A stretch of DNA of 64,000 nucleotides from assembly GCA_016219985.1 (NCBI GenBank), contig JACRJO010000039.1, forward strand, positions 27,061 to 91,060. The letters run 5' to 3'. Below the pieces are notes generated by a model. That model searched no databases, had not been told where the DNA came from, and saw nothing but the letters and a program-made list of their open reading frames with translations. Source of the stretch: Sphingobacteriales bacterium. GTDB taxonomy: Bacteria; Bacteroidota; Bacteroidia; Chitinophagales; Chitinophagaceae. Below are positions 8,260 through 16,672 of the stretch, one piece after another; the first letter of the stretch is position 1, and every line of letters begins with the position of its first letter. Made by a program: the position numbers and the translations under genes.

Positions 8260-9315
8260 ATGACTCTAAAATCAGATCCGGAAAAAGACGTTATACCCCC
8301 AATGCGGAAGAATGTAAGCCATGCTCCCCATGTGGTAATTTTAGGTGCAGGGGCAAGTTTGGCCGCATTTCCCAAAGGGGATAAAAATGGAGTTAAACTG
8401 CCATTGATGAACTCCCTTGGCAATGCAATAAACCTGCAAAAAATACTTCCTGAACAATACCTTCCATTGTTAAACAATTTTGAGCAGTTGTATAGTGCAT
8501 TATCAAAAGACCCGGTGGCAGCAGAAGCAAAAAGAGTTATTGAAGATAAAGTTTGCCAATACTTCTATGAGTTGGAAATACCTGATACCCCTACTTTATA
8601 TGACTACCTAATCCTTTCTTTAAGAGAAAAAGATATTATTGCAACTTTCAATTGGGACCCGCTTTTATTAAAATGCTTACGAAGACATGAGAAGGTAAAA
8701 AAACTACCTAAAGTTGTTTTCTTACATGGAAATGTTTCTGTTGGGCTTTGCATGGACTGTAAGGTAATTGGGTATAGTTATAATAAAATATGCCATCACT
8801 GCTACAAACCGTTTCAGTCAATGAAGCTTTTATATCCAATTGATAAAAAAGACTACAGTACAGATATTTCAATAAATGGAGAGTGGGAAGAATTAAAATG
8901 GTATATGCAACATGCACTTTATATAACTATTTTCGGGTATAGTGCTCCGGCTTCTGACGTCGAAGCAAAAGAGATAATGTTAAAAGCAGCTGCATTAAAT
9001 AAATCAAAAGTATTTTCAGAAATTGAAATCATTGATATTAAACATCAGGATGAGGTTGAAGAGAATTGGGATCCATTCTTTTATAAAAATCACTACCGCA
9101 TTATTGAAAAATTTCAACAAAGTTATTTATGGTATCATCCAAGAAGAAGCTGTGATGCTTTCTTCTCAGCATATCTGATGAATACTCCGTGGTCAAATAA
9201 TCCATTTCCCAAATTCAAATCAATTAGTGAGATGCATAATTGGATAAAACCGCTTTTGGATGATGAAGAAAAAGTTGCCGATGGCAACGCTGGGTTTACC
9301 CACAAAGCGAAATGA
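8260..9315 (+). CDS. SIR2-like domain protein, candidate NAD+-consuming defence protein
   Basis: A 351-residue protein with SIR2 signatures: nucleotide-binding GAGAS at 29-33, TFNWD at 129-133 (Asn131, Asp133), FLHG with candidate catalytic His156, and a Cys-x2-Cys...Cys-x2-Cys zinc ribbon (Cys164, 167, 178, 181), followed by ITIFGYSAPASD, which fits the nucleotide-binding fold. The last 110 residues are a helical extension of unknown function. SIR2-like proteins of this type are often NAD+ hydrolases in anti-phage systems (Thoeris, DSR, SIR2-Argonaute families); that role here is inference. The gene is clearly AT-richer than neighbouring core genes and stands alone, which fits horizontal transfer. 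A protein deacetylase is the alternative. Confidence 0.75.
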   Translation: MTLKSDPEKDVIPPMRKNVSHAPHVVILGAGASLAAFPKGDKNGVKLPLMNSLGNAINLQKILPEQYLPLLNNFEQLYSALSKDPVAAEAKRVIEDKVCQYFYELEIPDTPTLYDYLILSLREKDIIATFNWDPLLLKCLRRHEKVKKLPKVVFLHGNVSVGLCMDCKVIGYSYNKICHHCYKPFQSMKLLYPIDKKDYSTDISINGEWEELKWYMQHALYITIFGYSAPASDVEAKEIMLKAAALNKSKVFSEIEIIDIKHQDEVEENWDPFFYKNHYRIIEKFQQSYLWYHPRRSCDAFFSAYLMNTPWSNNPFPKFKSISEMHNWIKPLLDDEEKVADGNAGFTHKAK

Positions 9316-10185
9316 TTTTGCTACCAGCTTTACGTCGCACCATTCAGTCCGGTGATGGGAACAGTGTTTAAAGTAGCAATTTGCCAATAAAGTGCATCTA
9401 TAAAAAAACGACTTCATGATTTGTTTGAAAATAGCTTTTTGAGCAACCCGATTTTCATACTTTTGTAACGACAGGGAAAATGTGGTAGTAAACGAACAAA
9501 AGTGGCTCCATGGTCTTTGACAGAAATTTGACAGGATTATCTTATAACTGATTGAATAACTATAGCTTAGAGACCCCGACTCCGGGCACAACCCCCAACA
9601 CTGTGGCGCCGGGAGGGTTATTTTGATGTGTTGAAATCCGCTTTTTATTAGCAGACAAATAAAAACCCCGGAGAGGGGTCTGGGCAAGCCCCCCCGCGGG
9701 AGTTACCCGGATCACTGTAATTCATCCAGTCCTGCCACTTTAACGTCCTGTGAATATTAATTTATACCGACGAGACATTAAAATTACATGGATCGGCCGG
9801 TGCTAATGTCTGTCGGTATAATACCGGGAATAATCACTGCAAAACTAATGTCTGAAAGGTATTACAAAGTTTTTGAAATTGGGGCCGGGTCAAACAGCCC
9901 GGCTTCTCCCGCTATTTCATTTTAACATTCCTGTTATTATATTTGTGAAACTAACATCCTTTAAAGCAAAAGGGAGCGTCCTGGTACAACTGGCACAGAT
10001 GGGTCTTTTATTTCATTGCATATGCTTTCTGATTATTGGTTACAATATGATTTTTGCAAAGTAGGCAGGGTAATAAACCAAAATCTGATACAGTAATCTG
10101 AACGCCCTGCATAATGCAGGTAGAAATGAGTGGACTAATCACCTTTCACTTCAAAAGATTTTAAGCTGATCTTTAAACCTTATAT
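9316..10185. other. Intergenic accessory region
   Basis: Contains one copy of the 102-bp repeat at 9763-9864 and, at 9665-9679, a weak ACCCC/GGGGT hairpin with A/T runs oriented like a minus-strand terminator. At 9938-9945 an exact TATATTTG box could be a promoter for the lipoprotein gene at 10186, though 240 bases away. A long minus-strand open frame (9220-9687) shows no protein-like features and overlaps the SIR2-like gene, so it was not called. Confidence 0.55.
9763..9864 (+). repeat. 102-bp dispersed repeat, copy A
   Basis: Begins TATACCGACGAGACATT and ends GAAAGGTATTA. Inside, TACCGACGAGACATT pairs with AATGTCTGTCGGTA with one unpaired base, and the right end (AATGTCTGAAAGGTATTA) repeats the AGACATT...TACC theme. 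Copy B at 11506-11607 is its reverse complement with a single base difference. Confidence 0.9.
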
Positions 10186-11079
10186 ATGAGAATAATTCCC
10201 GGAATTTTATTTTTTTTGATTTCATTTATCGTTTTTACTTCCTGCCAGAAAGAAATAGAAGGCTCGCTGCCTGCTGAAACGCAAAATGACAGTACCGATT
10301 TGTTAAAAGTCATTGTATTGGACACAAACCTGGCACCAGGGCAGGACACTGCATTTATAGTGCACTATACCTACGATCATCAAAAGAGAATGGCCAGTGA
10401 GGAATTTACCGAAGTTGACTATACGACAAACACCTATTATACTTTTTATTATCGTTATTTCTACAACAATAGCGATACGCTGCCTTTCCGGGTTTTAATA
10501 AAATACAATTTCTCGACTGATAGCATGGTTACCTACTTAACATATAATAATGGGTTCATTGTTAAAGATTCGACGGTGGAATTTGTTTCCGGGACTGTTA
10601 GCACCATTTGGAAAAAAGTTTTTTCTACGGTAACGGCAAATAAGTATTTGCTTAAAGAAACAGAATACGACGCCTCAGGAGATGTGTACCGACATATAGA
10701 CAGTACTATTTATACAAGATCAGTAATTGCAGGTAACCTGTCCAGCGGGCTTGACTCAACCTGGCAAGGTGATATATTATCACCGCTAAGTCTTTCCGAG
10801 GTAAACAGCTTTCAATTTACACATGACAATAATATCAACCCCTTAAACAAAGCTATTCTTTGGTATTGGGGCAATTATGACAGTTTCGATGATGCGGTAT
10901 CGCCGAATAGTAATGGGGTAAACAACTTACTTACTGCAAATTACAGTATCACTTACCCGTCCAGTTCATCGGAGAATTACCATTTCAGCTATTCTTACAA
11001 TAGCTCCGGGTACCCCTCAATCGGAAGGGCAAGCGGAACAGACGGGAATAAGGTCTTATTCCTTTATACGAAGCTTTAA
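10186..11079 (+). CDS. Putative lipoprotein enclosed by inverted repeats
   Basis: A 297-residue protein with a type II signal peptide and lipobox VFTSC (lipidated Cys20), followed by a polar linker. The rest is beta-rich with frequent Tyr, Asp and Ser and a final YSYNSSGYP motif like the YD-type strands of Bacteroidota cell-surface lipoproteins. It is AT-rich. It is the only clear gene between the 102-bp inverted repeats at 9763-9864 and 11506-11607. Probably anchored in the outer membrane. Function unknown. Confidence 0.75.
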   Translation: MRIIPGILFFLISFIVFTSCQKEIEGSLPAETQNDSTDLLKVIVLDTNLAPGQDTAFIVHYTYDHQKRMASEEFTEVDYTTNTYYTFYYRYFYNNSDTLPFRVLIKYNFSTDSMVTYLTYNNGFIVKDSTVEFVSGTVSTIWKKVFSTVTANKYLLKETEYDASGDVYRHIDSTIYTRSVIAGNLSSGLDSTWQGDILSPLSLSEVNSFQFTHDNNINPLNKAILWYWGNYDSFDDAVSPNSNGVNNLLTANYSITYPSSSSENYHFSYSYNSSGYPSIGRASGTDGNKVLFLYTKL

Positions 11080-11668
11080 AACAACCTGCATTTATAATAG
11101 CGACAACCTTCTCATAACCGAGGCTTTCACCAGGTGATTTCGTATTCCGGATCCACCACTCCTGCAAAATGGATACTGGTCATTACAGCCGTATTGGAAA
11201 TGACTGCATTCCGCAGTAAATTCAACTTGCAGCTGTACTACCTGCAAACAGATCCAGGAATGGCAAAATCACCTACAGGTTCCCCGGGCATTTGCCAGAA
11301 TCGTGGAACTCACCCAGGATTCATTTTATGAAAGCCTGTGCTTCATCATGAACAACCATCACCTCAAACTGAGTTGATCGCAGAACCCGGTCATATCCCA
11401 CTTTTAACGGCAGTCAATATTTTACGCTATTTTTTTAGCTGTTTTCCCAAAAAAATGCAGTCAGCAGCCAGCAGAAATACATCTTAGTTCGTTTTAATAT
11501 TGACGTAATACCTTTCAGACATTAGTTTTGCAGTGATTATTCCGGGTATTATACCGACAGACATTAGCACCGGCCGATCCATGTAATTTTAATGTCTCGT
11601 CGGTATAAGCTTTTCATCAGGTCCCAATTCCCAAAAATTGGGCTGATAAATAGCTCAAGGGTAAAGAC
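11080..11668. other. Intergenic region with a possible gene remnant and repeat copy B
   Basis: Between 11204 and 11374 a plus frame without a proper start reads as protein-like text (ending in ELTQDSFYESLCFIMNN...) and stops at 11375-11377; it may be the tail of a decayed gene. From 11506 the 102-bp repeat B follows. The rest to 11668 shows nothing clear. Confidence 0.4.
11506..11607 (-). repeat. 102-bp dispersed repeat, copy B (inverted)
   Basis: Reverse complement of copy A (9763-9864) at 101 of 102 positions by direct reading; the difference is one G/C change in the GGTATTAT-side GGG run. Together they form an inverted pair around 1641 bases. Confidence 0.9.
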
Positions 11669-12649
11669 TCAAACTAACAGTAAACTGCATCCCCGCAGGT
11701 CGCTCCCGTCCACCCGCCCCAGGATCTCAAAACTCCCGTCCGCATGGCATTTCCCCGCATCATCAGTGGCAATAAAAGCGCAGGAATGCAGGTTGGCGAG
11801 GTCAATAATATTAACAATACCGGATCCCGTTTCCAGTACCCGGAAGGGATCCTCCTCATCGCGGACCAGCACTTTCATCCAGGGCGGACAACGGAATAAT
11901 CCGCCCCCGGTTGAGTAGGCCTGGGATAATAATTCCGTCATCCCGTATTCGGAATGAATGGCATCCACCGGAAACGACTGCTGCAGCAGGGCATGGACTT
12001 CCGGGCGGATCAGTTCTTCCCGGCGGCCCTTCATGCCCCCCGTTTCCATTATGATCGTATGCTTCAGCGGCAGGGAATACTGCGCTGCAAAATCAAGCAA
12101 GGCATAGGTGACGCCGATCAGCAGGGTAGGCTGCCCTTTTTGCTCTAATTGTTTCAGTGTTTCATACAATTTCGCATACTCACCCGCGTAAAAGCCGCTC
12201 TGCGGATGGCCGCTCTGCTTTACCAGCTGATCCACCATATAGACCAGGGACGAATTTCCCCGCTCCAGGTAGGATGGAAGTAACCCCAGTATGCAAAACC
12301 GGCTGACCGGCCCGTAAACCCGTTCAAACCCTCGGGTAAAACTTTCTTCATAAACCGACAGGTCCTTTACCAGGTGGCTGCTGCTGGCCATCCCGGTCGT
12401 GCCGCTGCTTTCAAAAATAGCGGCCGGTTTAAAATCACCGGTCTGAACAGCCCTTGATTTAAAGAACCGGACGGGCAGGAAGGGAATCCGGGTGACAGAA
12501 CGCACCGAACCGGGATCCACCCCCAGGGCCTTTACAAATTCCCCGTAAACGGCATTCTTCCTGTACTGTTCATGAAAGATTTCCAGCGCAACCGGTTCAA
12601 ATTCAACGGAAGTAATCCCAAAAATTTTATGATTCTCTTGTCCCGGCAT
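11669..12649 (-). CDS. LuxE/PaaK-family acyl-protein synthetase-like protein
   Basis: A 326-residue protein of the acyl-protein synthetase (LuxE-like) branch of adenylate-forming enzymes. The nucleotide-binding signature ESSGTTG is at 80-86; further family marks are IMETGGMKG and HSEYGMTELLSQAY. The family activates or transfers acyl groups. In Bacteroidota such stand-alone homologues lie outside lux operons and their substrate is not known. It is divergent from the lipoprotein gene at 12703, with a 53-base spacer between them. Confidence 0.8.
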   Translation of the reverse strand: MPGQENHKIFGITSVEFEPVALEIFHEQYRKNAVYGEFVKALGVDPGSVRSVTRIPFLPVRFFKSRAVQTGDFKPAAIFESSGTTGMASSSHLVKDLSVYEESFTRGFERVYGPVSRFCILGLLPSYLERGNSSLVYMVDQLVKQSGHPQSGFYAGEYAKLYETLKQLEQKGQPTLLIGVTYALLDFAAQYSLPLKHTIIMETGGMKGRREELIRPEVHALLQQSFPVDAIHSEYGMTELLSQAYSTGGGLFRCPPWMKVLVRDEEDPFRVLETGSGIVNIIDLANLHSCAFIATDDAGKCHADGSFEILGRVDGSDLRGCSLLLV

Positions 12650-12674
12650 TCCTTTTTTATCTCCCCGAAAATGG

Positions 12675-12682
12675 TAAATTTG
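12675..12682 (+). promoter_or_regulatory. Candidate -7 box TAAATTTG
   Basis: Exact match to TAnnTTTG, 20 bases before the ATG at 12703, in the gap between the divergent LuxE-like and lipoprotein genes. Confidence 0.5.
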
Positions 12683-12702
12683 TTTTAACCTAAATAAAGC
12701 GC

Positions 12703-13158
12703 ATGAAAAACCCTGTTTGGCTGTTCCTGCTGTTGACTGTACTTGTGATCGCCTGCAACAAAGATAAGTTTACCACGGAACCGAAGGTGGAAGTGAAATC
12801 TATTTCTCCCGGAACGGTTTCCAGCGGCGATGTGATCAGCCTGAGGGCAAAGTACACCGATGACGAAGGAGACCTGGATTCCACCTATATCGTTTACAAG
12901 TGGTACAATGGCACGACAGTGGTATTGGCTGATACCTTCCGTTTCCCCATTGACGCCCTGAACCTGCCTCCGAAACTCCGGCAGGCCGAAATGTTTGTGG
13001 AATTTGAATACAATACCAATAACCACCCTGACCTGATGCCCCTCTCCGGTGTTTCCCTCCGGGATACCACGGCCAGTTTCGGGCTGATCCTGATCGACAA
13101 AGCCAAACACCGGAGCAATTACAGTGAATCCGCCAAGATCAGGCTTAAGAAACCCTGA
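12703..13158 (+). CDS. Small lipoprotein
   Basis: A 151-residue protein with a type II signal peptide and lipobox VIAC (Cys18), then a beta-sandwich-like domain containing an acidic YTDDEGDLD loop similar to cadherin- or PKD-like calcium-binding turns. Probably anchored to the outer membrane. It ends five bases before the UbiA-like gene, so the two are probably co-transcribed. Function unknown. Confidence 0.7.
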   Translation: MKNPVWLFLLLTVLVIACNKDKFTTEPKVEVKSISPGTVSSGDVISLRAKYTDDEGDLDSTYIVYKWYNGTTVVLADTFRFPIDALNLPPKLRQAEMFVEFEYNTNNHPDLMPLSGVSLRDTTASFGLILIDKAKHRSNYSESAKIRLKKP

Positions 13159-13163
13159 GTCCT

Positions 13164-14009
13164 TTGAAAAGGATCAGCACCTGCCTGCATTTTTTTATTT
13201 ACAGCAACCTGTTTGTTTCTGCCTGTGCCGCCCTGATGACCACACAGGTTTATTACCTGTTGCTGAACCGCCCGGTATTCACCCCGTTCACCGGTTTTGT
13301 TTTCTTTTCCACTTTATGCAGTTATAGTTTTCACTGGTATTTCACCGGTCCCTCCGCCGTGGCTTCCCAACGGATTGACTGGCTGGAACGGCACCGGCAT
13401 GTACATATCCTGTTCTTTTTCGCGGGACTGGCCGGCAGTATTTATTTTTTCCGGTTTTTCCTTCCCTATTGGATCTGGATCGGGGGCGCCCTGGTTGCCA
13501 CTTTTCTCTATTCTGCCCCCAAGATCCCGAATTATTACCTGCGGCAACTGCGAAAAGCCGCCCTGGGCAAAACGATCTTCCTCGCTGCTGTGTGGACCTA
13601 TGTCACCACCGTATTGCCCCTCATTATCGCCGGGCAGGAATGGGAAACCCGGTACAGCCTTTTCAGCATCAGCCGGTATTTCTTTGTCTATGCGGTCTGC
13701 ATTCTTTTTGACTACCGCGACCGGGCCGATGACAAGGCCGCCGGTATCCGGAGCCTGATCACTTACCTCGACGAAGAAAATATCCGGAAGCTTTTTATCT
13801 TTTCCCTGACCGTATTCACAGGAGCCACCCTGGCCCTCCTGAATTATCCTATTCCGCTGCGTGATATCCTGCTCATACTATTACCCGGGTTCATACTGGC
13901 CCTGCTTTACCGGAAAGCCACCCATGATTTCGGGGATATGCTGTACTATTTCGTGCTGGACGGCTTACTCGCCTTTTCCGCCCTGCTGACTTTATTCACC
14001 TGTATTTAA
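13164..14009 (+). CDS. UbiA-like integral membrane protein
   Basis: A 281-residue protein with about eight membrane segments and a motif FDYRDRADDKAAGIRSL at about 182-198 matching the second Asp-rich motif (DxxDxxxD/G) of UbiA prenyltransferases. The first motif NxxxDxxxD is not evident; the corresponding loop has SQRIDWLERHRH. It may therefore be a divergent or inactive prenyltransferase. The start is a TTG five bases after the lipoprotein stop, as no ATG gives the first helix. Confidence 0.6.
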   Translation: MKRISTCLHFFIYSNLFVSACAALMTTQVYYLLLNRPVFTPFTGFVFFSTLCSYSFHWYFTGPSAVASQRIDWLERHRHVHILFFFAGLAGSIYFFRFFLPYWIWIGGALVATFLYSAPKIPNYYLRQLRKAALGKTIFLAAVWTYVTTVLPLIIAGQEWETRYSLFSISRYFFVYAVCILFDYRDRADDKAAGIRSLITYLDEENIRKLFIFSLTVFTGATLALLNYPIPLRDILLILLPGFILALLYRKATHDFGDMLYYFVLDGLLAFSALLTLFTCI

Positions 14010-14038
14010 TTATTTTTGAGCCCGGTTAATCAATAAAC

Positions 14039-15148
14039 ATGGCAAAATCAGCAAAAAGCAGGAAATCAGTCATTACGGATACCTCCTTTACTTTCTTCCG
14101 GAATTATATCAATAATGCCTCCCCGGTGGGATTTGAGACCTGGGGACAAAAATTATGGCTCGAATACCTGAAGCCCTATGTGGACACTCATTATGTGGAT
14201 CCTTATGGTACAGCGGTCGGCGTGATCAATCCCGCTCATTCCTTTAAAGTGGTGATCGAAGCCCATGCCGATGAGATCAGCTGGTTTGTCAATTATATCA
14301 CACCCGAGGGCCTGATCTACCTGAAAAGAAATGGCGGTGTGGATCACCAGACGGCGCCGGCTTCCCGGGTTTTTATCCACGGAAAAAAAGGACCGGTGAA
14401 AGCGGTATTTGGCTGGCCGGCTATTCATACCCGCATCGGGAACCCCGACCAGAAAGAACCCATCCCGAGAACGGACAATCTCTGGCTGGATTGCGGCGCC
14501 CGCAACAAGAAAGAAGTGCTGGCCCTCGGTATTCATATCGGCGCAGTGGTTACCTACCAGGATGGTTTTGACGAACTGGCCAATGGCAATTATATCGGCC
14601 GTGCATTCGACAACCGCATCGGCGGTTTCATGATTGCCGAAGTAGCCCGCCTGCTCAAAGAAAATAAAAAGAAACTCCCCTTTGGCCTGTACGTGGTCAA
14701 TGCCGTGCAGGAAGAGATCGGTTTGCGCGGCGCGGAAATGATCGCCCGCCGGATCAAACCCGATATCGCGATTGTTACCGACGTCACGCATGATACCAGC
14801 ACCCCGATGATCAGCAAGAATATTGAAGGGGAAGTGAGTACCGGGAAAGGGCCTTCCCTCTCCTATGCGCCGGCTGTACACAATAAACTGCTGGCCCTGG
14901 TGGAAAAAACCGCCACTGATAAAAAGATCCCGGTTCAATGGAGAGCCCTCAGCCGCAGCACCGGCACCGATACGGACTCCTTCGCCTATTCGAATGATGG
15001 TTGTCCCTCTGTGCTGATCTCCATCCCGCTGCGCTATATGCACACCACGGTGGAAATGCTGCACCGGGATGATATCGAGAACACGATCAGGCTGATGTAC
15101 GAAACCTTATTGACCTTAACTCCGAAAACCAATCTCAGCTACCTGTAA
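14039..15148 (+). CDS. M42-family metallo-aminopeptidase
   Basis: A 369-residue M42 peptidase with two-metal ligands in order: His76 and Asp78 (EAHADE), bridging Asp191 (AFDNRIGG), catalytic Glu225 with Glu226 (VQEEIGLRG), Asp248 (VTDVTHD) and a C-terminal His in YMHTTVEM. Length is normal for the family. It would release N-terminal residues from cytosolic peptides; some relatives are endoglucanases. Its stop codon shares its last base with the start of the small envelope peptide that follows. Confidence 0.9.
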   Translation: MAKSAKSRKSVITDTSFTFFRNYINNASPVGFETWGQKLWLEYLKPYVDTHYVDPYGTAVGVINPAHSFKVVIEAHADEISWFVNYITPEGLIYLKRNGGVDHQTAPASRVFIHGKKGPVKAVFGWPAIHTRIGNPDQKEPIPRTDNLWLDCGARNKKEVLALGIHIGAVVTYQDGFDELANGNYIGRAFDNRIGGFMIAEVARLLKENKKKLPFGLYVVNAVQEEIGLRGAEMIARRIKPDIAIVTDVTHDTSTPMISKNIEGEVSTGKGPSLSYAPAVHNKLLALVEKTATDKKIPVQWRALSRSTGTDTDSFAYSNDGCPSVLISIPLRYMHTTVEMLHRDDIENTIRLMYETLLTLTPKTNLSYL

Positions 15149-15303
15149 TGACCGGACTGATCTATATTGACCCCGGAAGCGGCAGTTACCTGGTACAGGT
15201 ACTGATCGGCGCGGTACTGGGTGTGGTTATGTTTTTCAAGAACATCAAACTTTATATTTTATCTTTTTTCAAACGGTCTCCCAAAAAACAAAAGGATGAA
15301 TGA
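15148..15303 (+). CDS. 51-residue membrane peptide with YIDPGSGSYL motif
   Basis: A short frame starting on the last base of the upstream stop (TAATG) and ending inside the next gene (ATGAATGA). It reads MTGLIYIDPGSGSYLVQVLI, then a hydrophobic helix to about residue 30 and a Lys-rich tail. I know this Y-I-D-P-G-(S/T)-G-S pattern from tiny membrane proteins next to sulfatase-fold or polysaccharide genes. The tight overlaps on both sides support a real translated gene and coupling. Likely an inner-membrane subunit of the neighbouring envelope-modifying enzymes. Confidence 0.75.
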   Translation: MTGLIYIDPGSGSYLVQVLIGAVLGVVMFFKNIKLYILSFFKRSPKKQKDE

Positions 15304-16672
15304 AAGGAACAGGGCCTTACCTTCCTCATTCAGGGATACTGCAGGCTTTGTATTCCGGCGGGACGGTATCGTTTACCGCCAGGTAAACCCGGCCGGGAAA
15401 GCTGCTTATGACGCCTTCCTGCAAAGCGGGCTTTACCGTTTTCTTACAACAAACAAACTGCTCCTGCCGCATGAAGAAATTACAAGCGGCCCGGCGGATA
15501 CGGAGGCGTACAAAATACTCCGGCCCGAACAACTCTCTTTTACCTCGTATTCCTGCGAATGGTCTTTTTCCATGCTGCAGGATGCAGCTTTACTCACCCT
15601 GCGCATTGCTAAAGCCGCCCTTGAGCATGGCATGATTCTGAAAGACGCCACTCCTTTTAATATCCAATGGCACCAGGGCGCCCTGGTTTTTATTGATACC
15701 TTATCTTTTGATACGTACCAGGAAGGAAGTCCCTGGATCGCCTACCGCCAGTTCTGCGAATCTTTCCTTTCGCCCCTGTTGCTCATGCATTATAAAAAAA
15801 CATCCCTGCATGCACTGCAACTGGCCTGGCCGGAGGGAATACCCCTGCAAATTACCCGCTCCCTGTTGCCGGTTAAAAGCCGGTTTTCGGTGCTGACCTG
15901 GCTGCATATTCACCTGCATGCGAAAATGGCGGCCAAAAAACAAAACCCGGATGAACGCAGCGCCCGCCTTCCAAAGAAAAAATTATTGAACCTCATTGAC
16001 AGCCTGGAAACCCTGGTCCGTTCGCTCTCGCTAAAAGACAGTGGCAGCACCTGGGGAGACTACTATGCAGAAGCGGCACAGCGCAATGATTACCTCGAAC
16101 AAAAACAACAGATCATCCGGGAATGGACAGGGCAACTAACCGGGTTGAAAACCGCGGTTGACTTTGGCGCGAATGAAGGCAGCTTTTCCCTGCCGCTTGC
16201 ACAGCAGGGAATTGAAACCATTGCGGCCGATGCTGACCCGGTGGCCATTAATAAACTCTATAAGAAAATCAAAGCGTCGAAACAGGAACACCTGCTCCCG
16301 CTGATCATTGATTTCACATACCCCACACCGTCATTCGGACTGGGAAACAGCGAACGGGAGTCCTTCTTCGGGCGGGTTGGCCAGGCTGACCTGGGTTTAT
16401 GCCTGGCCTTTATCCATCACCTTTGTATAGGTAAGAATATTCCGCTGGAACGGGTCGCGGCTATTCTTTCCGCTTCCTGCCAGCAACTCATCATCGAGTT
16501 CGTGCCGAAGAGTGATGCGAAAGTGAAAGAGCTCCTGCTGAACAAGGAAGATATTTATTTAACCTACACTGCTGAAGAATTTGAAAAACAATTCGGCAAC
16601 TGTTTTGTCATTGAGGCGGCCCGGCTAATCCCCGGTTCGGAGCGAACACTTTACCTGATGAGAAGAAAATGA
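15296..16672 (+). CDS. SAM-dependent methyltransferase with kinase-like N-terminal region
   Basis: The ATG at 15296 is preferred because it overlaps the small peptide's stop, giving 458 residues; an upstream in-frame ATG at 15221 would add 25 residues lying inside that peptide gene. About residues 90-170 (LEHGMILKDATPFNIQW, FIDTLSF) resemble the catalytic-loop region of protein kinase-like folds. About 280-458 form a class I methyltransferase with the SAM motif AVDFGANEGSFSLPLA and later ADADPVAI. Such proteins are often annotated as NoeA-related. Its stop overlaps the sulfatase start by ATGA. Substrate unknown. Confidence 0.75.
   Translation: MNERNRALPSSFRDTAGFVFRRDGIVYRQVNPAGKAAYDAFLQSGLYRFLTTNKLLLPHEEITSGPADTEAYKILRPEQLSFTSYSCEWSFSMLQDAALLTLRIAKAALEHGMILKDATPFNIQWHQGALVFIDTLSFDTYQEGSPWIAYRQFCESFLSPLLLMHYKKTSLHALQLAWPEGIPLQITRSLLPVKSRFSVLTWLHIHLHAKMAAKKQNPDERSARLPKKKLLNLIDSLETLVRSLSLKDSGSTWGDYYAEAAQRNDYLEQKQQIIREWTGQLTGLKTAVDFGANEGSFSLPLAQQGIETIAADADPVAINKLYKKIKASKQEHLLPLIIDFTYPTPSFGLGNSERESFFGRVGQADLGLCLAFIHHLCIGKNIPLERVAAILSASCQQLIIEFVPKSDAKVKELLLNKEDIYLTYTAEEFEKQFGNCFVIEAARLIPGSERTLYLMRRK

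Noticed and set aside
9220..9687. Minus-strand open frame of 155 codons
   Set aside because: Overlaps the end of the SIR2-like gene and shows no protein-like pattern; the region contains a weak hairpin.
9763..11607. Composite transposon bounded by the inverted repeats
   Set aside because: No transposase or integrase reading frame is inside; no flanking duplication was recognised. Kept as a repeat-bounded segment only.
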